Assembly: GCA_000727475.1 (NCBI GenBank) | Contig: KL647294.1 | Location: 2,374,116 to 2,438,115 of the forward strand | Direction: 5' to 3' | Length of the DNA stretch: 64,000 nucleotides | Source of the DNA: Sarcocystis neurona | Lineage: Eukaryota > Apicomplexa > Conoidasida > Eucoccidiorida > Sarcocystidae | Part shown: positions 58,001 through 64,000 of the stretch, one piece after another | Position numbering within the stretch: the stretch's first letter is position 1 | Layout of the letters: each line of letters begins with the position of its first letter | Position numbers and translations under genes: made by a program | Notes under the pieces: model-generated | What the model saw: only the letters and a program-made list of their open reading frames with translations | Databases searched by the model: none | What the model was told of the DNA's origin: nothing

Positions 58001-61000
58001 ATCTAGTTCGTAAACGCGCACCAGGTGTATGCATGTGTGTACATATGAAATATATGTATTTGTGTCCGAGGCTCCTATCTGTACGTGCATATATATATAG
58101 TACTACAAACGCGTACGAAGTGTGTGCACGTGTACATACAATCTGCATGATGTACGCGTTTCCGAGGTCCCCACACCCGTAGACGTCTTCCTTCTTCACG
58201 TCTCTGTCTACACGTGTAGATATATTTTGTTCGTCTGTGTGTATCCAAATATCGGTGTGTGTGCTGTGTACGTACACCTAACTTACTGGGTGGATTCGGG
58301 TGTACGTGCAGAGACATCTCCACGCGTGTGTGTGTCTCTACACCCGTTACAGGCACGTGCACCGCCTTCACCCGTTTGTCGGTGTAAATTTCCGTGGCTC
58401 ACTGTGGGAGGGGGACGTGTGCGTCTGCCTGGCACTGCTCGCCTCTCGTATATCAGCACGTCTCGGCGGACTTCGAGTATTTCGCTGCCGTACATGTCAC
58501 ACTTGGCCTGCATGCCGACGGCGCGGGGTTTATACATCCACATGCCTGTGCGCATGCATATGAACGTGTATACATATGTGTATGTGGGGAGAGAGGTATA
58601 GAGACACGAGTGCGTTCCTCTGTGGCGTCCCCACGCGCAAATTTAAATACACTTCGGTCGTCCATGTGTCTCGGACAAGGCTGTCTCTCTCTCTATATGT
58701 ATATATATGTATCTGTTGCGCACTGGGAGACGCGCTGCTTCTCTGGTGTTTCTTGTTTGCAGGTTTATGTGCGTGGCTGCGCACATACACGTACACCTAC
58801 TTTTGCGTACGAGTGAACCTGCACCCTGCTGCATGCAGATATGTATTGGACACGAAATTGAATGTATATCGCGGTATTGGGACGGAGGTCCATACACGTA
58901 GATGATCTCTTGCTTCACTCTTTGTACGCAGAGAAGTTTTCTCTGCTCATCTCAAAAGGCACACACGTTTTAGAGAGTCCGCTGCTCGAGGCCGCGCGCC
59001 CTCTCCTCCTCTCGGTGTTCTGCGTAGATGCGTGACAGAGGATTATACTTGCACATGCCTATTCGTCTATAGGGAACCTCTTGTGATGCTCCTGCGCATA
59101 TGTAGATGTACTCAACTTGTTATGGCTATATGCGACATACACGTATATACATATATATACGTAGACGTGTATGTAGGTATGTAGGGAACTTCTGGATGAT
59201 ACATTTGCGTATGTGTTGCTGTAGGTAACTTGCTATGGATATGTGCGACATATATATATATATATATGTATACGTAGACGTGTATGTAGGTGTATAGGGA
59301 TGATGATCCTGTGTGTGTAGGTCTCATAAACTTCTTACACATATATATATATATATATATATGCGTAGGCGTGTGCGCAAATGTATAACGAGCTTCCGGA
59401 TGATACGTTTGCGTCTACGTAGCTGTCGTGAACTTGTGAAACGGAATGTACGTATTTTTTGAACGAACATATGATGGGACTGCACGTGTGACTCCTTCAC
59501 AGAGCAGCCTACCGGCCTTTGGTGAAGATAATTTTCGTCACGCAGCTCCTTCTACAAGCCGCGCTCTACGTCGTCCTTGCTTGGAATCTTCTTGTCTGCT
59601 GGACAACGGGTCAGCGAGCGCATACACATTCCTTCGTGCACGCCCCCGGACATATGTGTGTACATACATTTGTGTATATGGAGAGAGCGAGGCAGAGAGA
59701 AATGCAGGCATTTCTATAAAGAGATGGGAAGACCTGAGAGAACCGCATATATTACGTATGTGTGTATGTATGAGAAAGAGCGGGCTGCCGATTCTATATC
59801 GAGACGACGCGACAGCAGAACGAAGGAGTGCGGGAGAAACAGAGAGAGCACGTATGTTGCTGCACACGTCCGTCTGCGAGGGTCCGCAGGGTAGTCCCCA
59901 GATTTACCGCTATGTATATAGAGGTATGTATAGAAGCCGAATTGTGTACGTATATCTATATATATGTATAGGTTGGGGGATAGAGGTTGCTATATTGACA
60001 GGACTGAAGAATCGCGTCTCTGTTGAGCCACGCAGGTGTCTCTTCTCTGTGTATCTGTGTCTGCCGACGGATCCCCGCCGTCGTCTTGGGAGCCGGGCGA
60101 GCGTCTCCGGCGTGCTGCTGGTCTTCTAATCCCCGTATGTCTTCTTCTGTCCATCTCTCCTTTCTCTGTATTTCTTCGCGTCGCCGTAGAAGCGTACCGT
60201 AGACGCGTGCGCCGACACCTGAACGCGCTTCACGTCGTGGACGTCCACGCTGGGGACCGACTTTTTCTTCTCCGTCTCACCGTCCCGTCTTCGCTTCGTA
60301 GCGAGACGTCTTCGTTTCGAAGTGCAGCCGTACTGTCCTATCGCGTGAGTATTTCATGTAGTAGACGTGTGTGGACGCGCGCGTACCTCTGCTCACGACA
60401 CTCGCAGTCGCTGTACTCACACGTGAAGGTGCATGCGTGTACACACATCGATCGGTAGAGTGTACAAATTTCTCTTCCCAGCTCTGTTTATTCTCTTCGG
60501 CCTCTCCCTCTTCTTCACATGTGTATATGTGTGACTGCATGGTTGTGCCTGAACGTACGGCAGTGGACGTGTCGCTCTTGGGGGCAGAGAAGAAAAACTG
60601 TGGCATCGCACTTCGCCGCAGCGTTGCTCACACAGAAACTTGCTCCTGTGTTAAGTCTATACGCCTACGACTCCACACACGACGCACGTGTACGTCCCCG
60701 TGTACACACATATCTACTCTTTTCTGTGTCTCTATTTATGTATACATGAGCGGGTACCTCCTCGTCTACGTGTGTGCCTGGAGAGATGCATATGCATAGA
60801 TATATATCAGCACGCACCGACCTGACCGTCTATTTATCTACAAAGATATATATATATATATATATGTAAAGGTAGAGACATGTGCAAGGACACATACGAG
60901 GACACGACCTACTTACTTGTGTACGGGTATGTGTCTGTAATTTTTCTTGGGAAGAGGTGAAGAAGATGCAGAAGGTAGCTGCTACCTGTAGAGAACATCC

Positions 61001-63636
61001 GTCACTGTCCCTCCGACTCCGGCACAGCGGGGTCTGTGTCTGTTATTACTGCGGTCTGGAAAGAAATATAACGTCACTCATATATATATGTGCGTGTAGG
61101 GGGGGGACGAACCCCTCTGCCTTTGTTTGTTATAACAGCAGGGCGTGGGAAAGCAAGTACTCTCAGTCTCTCATGCGTGTGTAGGGGAGAGGGGGGGGGT
61201 GGGGACACGCCACCTGTGCCTCTGTCTTTTTTTCGTCTTTTCGCAAGGGGGAGAAGTACCTCCCTCGCTGCATACCCGCACCTTTTGCTGCTGCCTTGGG
61301 TCTGTCTCTTCGCTGCGCACGTCTGCGTCTTTCTCTGCGTCATATCGCGCATACGGCGGGGCGCCTGTTCCCTGCAGCCGATGTGTGGAGGTTTCTTCTC
61401 TACGTGTGCGTGTCTGGTGTTTGTGGATCTTGTGTGTTTGTGTGGTGGTGAAATAGATGTACTCCTGATCTGCGTGGGTACAGCTATTATATACTTCTCA
61501 TGTATAGGCGGGCAGATACAGCTACTTCTCCTGTATGTCTGGGCAGATATATATGTGTACACACATATGTGAATACTTCTTATGTATGTGTGTGCACATA
61601 CATATATATATATATATATATACATTTCTTATCTATGTCTGCGCGCATACGTATAGGTGTGCACACACTTCCACTACAGGCAAAGGTAGATACATATACA
61701 CAAATACATACGTACATAGGTATATATGTATAGATACACTTATATTTATATGAACTTTGTATGTACGTATGAGCCGATATTTATATATGTACTGTATTCA
61801 AGAGTGCAGGTATGTACAGAGATATACATGTGTGTGTATGTGTGTGTATGTGCCGCGCATACGTCGGCCACACTTGACTTATTCGTCGGAGGAAGGGGGT
61901 TCTCCTGGTAACTGGGAGAGACACGACTTGCTTTTCTGGCGCATTGCCTTTGCGCGTGCAACCCTTCTGACTTTGCGTGTCTGTCTTTTCTCCGGTCTTG
62001 GCGTTTCTTCGAAGGGCGAAGAAACTGCTCCTCGTAGTCCTCGCATGAACCACGCGTAGTAGTGGGGAACCCCTTCGCGCAGTGGTGTGTCTGTTGAACA
62101 GATAAGAAGCACATCGATATTCTCGTCTCTTCTTCTTCTTCATGCGGAGGGGTCTCCTAAATCGATAAGAAGCCCAGCAGTATTCTCGTTTATTCTTCTG
62201 TTCGACAGGAGGGTGCGTCCACCGGCAGCAGCTGTCTTTCACACGAACGCAAGGGCACACACAGGTGCAGAAACGAATCCCTGCGCCGCACATCTGCAAG
62301 ACATTACGTCTGTAGAGGGCTACATTATATATAACTGCCCAAGAGTAAGAGTTTAGCTCTGTCTAGAGGGCTATATTATATACTCCTGCACAAGTGTAGA
62401 AGTTTGTCTCTGTCTAGTAATATATATTACTGCCCAAGAGTAAAAGTTTCTCTCTGTCTAGAGGGCTATATTATATACTCCTGCCCAAGTGTAGAAGTTT
62501 TTCTCTGGCTCACCAACGTATACGCAAGCAAATACATGGACCCACGTGTCTGCTGTCCGGAGACGTATGACGTAAAGCGAGAGAAAACACAGAGAGCGAC
62601 AGACGGAGAGCGGGGACGCGTCAGGCGGTGCACGTACATCTCCTTTTCTCTCTGCTTCTGCTGGGCCCACGTGCGTGCGGACCTTCTTTCATACTGCAGT
62701 ACTTTTCCTTTTCTTTCTGAGTAGTACACAGGACCGCCGAGGCCTTTTGTCGTCTGCGCAGCACTGCAGTCCTCCCTACGAGAGAGGCTTCCCTTGTTGT
62801 CCGCACGCGCCCTCTCTTGTGTCTGCTGCTTTATCTTCTTCGTTGACGTGCCTGCCCGGTCTCTCTGCCTTCTTTCTTCCGTCGCCCTCCCGTAATAATT
62901 CTCCTCCTCTCCACTTTGTTCGCACCCGTCGTCGCCGGAAGCGCCGCTTGCGCGATCGCCGGTACCCAACTTTCTTCAGAGGGGGTCCTGCGGTTTCTCC
63001 GACCTCCTCCTTCCTCTGCGTCATGCCACATATCCGACGACTTTTCACTTTTTCCCTTTTTGTCCACCTTCATACTCCACCGGGTCTCCCTCCCCCTACG
63101 TAGACCTGTAGGCGTATATATGTACACATACGTACATATGCGTGTGACCTGATAGATAGGTAGATAAACTAGATTGTTAGACAGGTGGAGGTAGACATAC
63201 ATAGATATAGATAGATGTAGATAGATGCTTCTGTGTCTACCTGTGTCCTTACACAGAGTTGTAGACACAATGGTGTATATATCTGTGCGTGTGTGCGTAG
63301 AAAGATAGAGAGAGATCCACTGCAGGCGTGTCTGGACGGCATATGTGTAGTAGACATACCTACTGATACACACGTATGTGTACACGTAGAAACGGATGTA
63401 TATATAGACATTCATATATATACATGAGCGTATATGTGGAGACTTTCCTCTTACGATACAGAACTCGCTGTGTGTGAATTTCTGTTGCAAGCAGGCTACG
63501 GAACGCCGATGCAAATTTTGTCCGCCGTGATGCTGGCCAGTGTGACGCTGTGGGTCTTCAGCGTGCTGAGCCACGTGCTGCAGGCTGACCGCATGAATCC
63601 TCCGCTCCGCCCCACACTCGTCTATCACTGGCTCTG
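52070..63636 (+). CDS. Polytopic membrane protein on six small exons, tentative meckelin (TMEM67)-like, 3' partial
   Basis: Five exons join without a stop into 228 codons: 52070-52204, 54080-54227, 56960-57100, 59503-59609 and 60190-60344, junction phases 1, 2, 2 and 1. A further exon, 63495-63636, encodes a helix (ILSAVMLASVTLWVFSVLSH) and ends in phase 2 at GTAACT, so the gene leaves the window; a connecting exon between 60344 and 63495 is still missing. Exon 1 is beta-rich and ends RIEIYWRPYGVDWN. Exon 2 has a helix (TTFFIYALGFYAAVLGW) and an NYT glycosylation sequon. Exon 3 has VEVFGACAAHLLLVRKYLDP and YCLIFPLLL. Exon 4 has KIIFVTQLLLQAALYVVLAW. Exon 5 is basic and amphipathic (EAYRRRVRRHLNALHVVDVH). 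The WR-x-Y...WN block before a helix, and a helix followed by an E-x-(Y/F)-basic loop, recall vertebrate meckelin, a transition-zone receptor of cilia. That is inference from memory; another polytopic family is possible. Confidence 0.55.
53500..56750. repeat. CT-rich and TATATA tracts in introns
   Basis: Long runs of TCTCTCTCTGTGT-type sequence on the + strand with embedded (TA)n at 55059-55086 and repeated TCTCTCTGTAAATCTCTC units at about 55016-55250. They fill the first introns of the membrane-protein gene and create many spurious frames. Confidence 0.85.
57874..58180. repeat. Four diverged tandem copies of about 80-105 bp
   Basis: A GTGTC(T/C)GAGGCTCC motif occurs at 57874, 57981 and 58062 and in altered form (GTTTCCGAGGTCC) near 58159. 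Each is followed by an AAACGC(A/G)-CGAAG/CCAGG-TGTATG-type block. The array lies in an intron of the membrane-protein gene. Confidence 0.78.
59085..59440. repeat. Three diverged tandem copies of about 115-125 bp
   Basis: Units share CTTGTTATGG/CTTGCTATGG, GCGACATA, TA tracts, ACGTAGACGTGTATGTAGG and (A/C)TTC(T/C)GGATGATAC. The TA part varies in length between copies, reaching its longest run near 59341. Confidence 0.75.
62311..62505. repeat. Four tandem copies of about 50 bp
   Basis: TCTAGAGGGCTA-type starts occur near 62311, 62361, 62411 and 62455, each followed by TTATATA, CTGCCCAAG/CTGCACAAG, (A/T)GTA(A/G)AAGTTT and CTCTG. Copies 1 and 3, and copies 2 and 4, are closest to each other, suggesting the pair was duplicated as a unit. 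Confidence 0.85.
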
Positions 63637-64000
63637 GTAACTATTTCTCTTCGTCGATCTTTTCTTCTTTTTCTCCTCCGTATTCTCTCGGTCGCTACAT
63701 TCTTTTTGTGTGGTGGTTTTTTTCGTCCTCTCCTATCTTGTGTGACTCCCTTGAAGCCCCGCTTTGCGGTGCTGCCGTCTGCTTTCTCTTCCTCATGTGT
63801 CTGTTGCTTCGTCTCCGTTGTAGCTGTCGCGTCTGTGTCTCCTTCTCTGCATACTCTCTCGCCCGCTATTTATAGACATATATGTACACTTGTGTGTATA
63901 CACGTATATACGTATGTGCCTCTGTGTGTATGTACATTTATGTGTGTATATATATCGTTGTATCTCTGACTTTGTACATATGTATGTGCGTGTGTGTGTA
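63637..64000. other. Intron at the right edge
   Basis: Starts with the GTAACT donor of the last recognised exon and is CT-rich, then TA/GTATG-rich. No exon recognised before the window ends. Confidence 0.6.

Noticed and set aside
62311..62505. Regular repeats considered as a CRISPR array
   Set aside because: Units are contiguous and diverged with no unique spacers, and the genome is eukaryotic.
1..64000. tRNA, rRNA or snRNA genes
   Set aside because: I looked for GGTTCGAATCC-type T-arms with matching A-boxes and for conserved rRNA blocks and found none that I could support.
1..64000. Telomeric TTTAGGG arrays
   Set aside because: Only isolated chance matches (for example CCCTAAAC near 47282), no tandem array.

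Overview
The window looks like nuclear DNA from an eimeriid coccidian (Apicomplexa: Eimeria, Cyclospora or a close relative). The reasons are: split genes with GT-AG introns and short exons; a gene with alternating Cys spacing like coccidian oocyst wall proteins; an 853-codon reading frame dominated by CAG repeats read as poly-Gln, poly-Ala and poly-Ser; a two-RRM protein of the apicomplexan GBP2 type; and non-coding DNA full of (TA)n, (GT)n, TACGTG-type and CT-rich tracts. Nothing in it looks bacterial, viral or organellar. Most long reading frames here are chance, because the GC content is near 50% and CAG tracts stay open in several frames. I therefore relied on joining exons whose GT/AG borders and reading phases agree, and on recognisable motifs.

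Left part (1-7.8 kb): the 3' part of a WD-repeat gene on + (exons 843-952 and 2417-2509, probable last exon to 3453), then about 4 kb with no resolved gene, holding two local tandem duplications and a GT-rich tract. 7.9-14.8 kb: a + strand gene of eight proposed exons. It starts with a signal peptide and continues with Cys-rich modules spaced like oocyst wall proteins; further related exons may run to 16.7 kb. 17-20.7 kb: CAG and TA tracts with weak exon candidates. 20.7-22.9 kb: two minus-strand genes, one of five phase-consistent exons encoding about 245 aa with a C-terminal membrane helix, and one of about 106 aa that may be mitochondrial. A small two-exon + gene (23.4-23.7 kb) may share their promoter region. 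25-28.1 kb: + strand low-complexity exons, one with an alveolin-like Val/Glu pattern.

29.4-34.4 kb: the best-supported gene, a GBP2-like RNA/telomere-binding protein with RRM1, a Gly/Arg/Ser-rich spacer and RRM2, whose five exons join in phase. 34.4-45.7 kb: a poorly resolved, gene-poor stretch marked by many two- or three-copy tandem duplications (54, 72, 86, 95 and 154 bp). 45.8-48.4 kb: the large CAG-repeat frame. 52.1-63.6 kb: a polytopic membrane protein spread over at least six small exons separated by unusually long CT-rich or microsatellite-rich introns. It continues beyond the right edge. A WR-x-Y then WN motif before a helix suggests, tentatively, a meckelin (TMEM67)-like protein, which would fit an organism with flagellated microgametes.

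The genes do not form an operon. Their order suggests ordinary apicomplexan gene neighbours. Function calls are from reading only; transcript data would settle exon borders.
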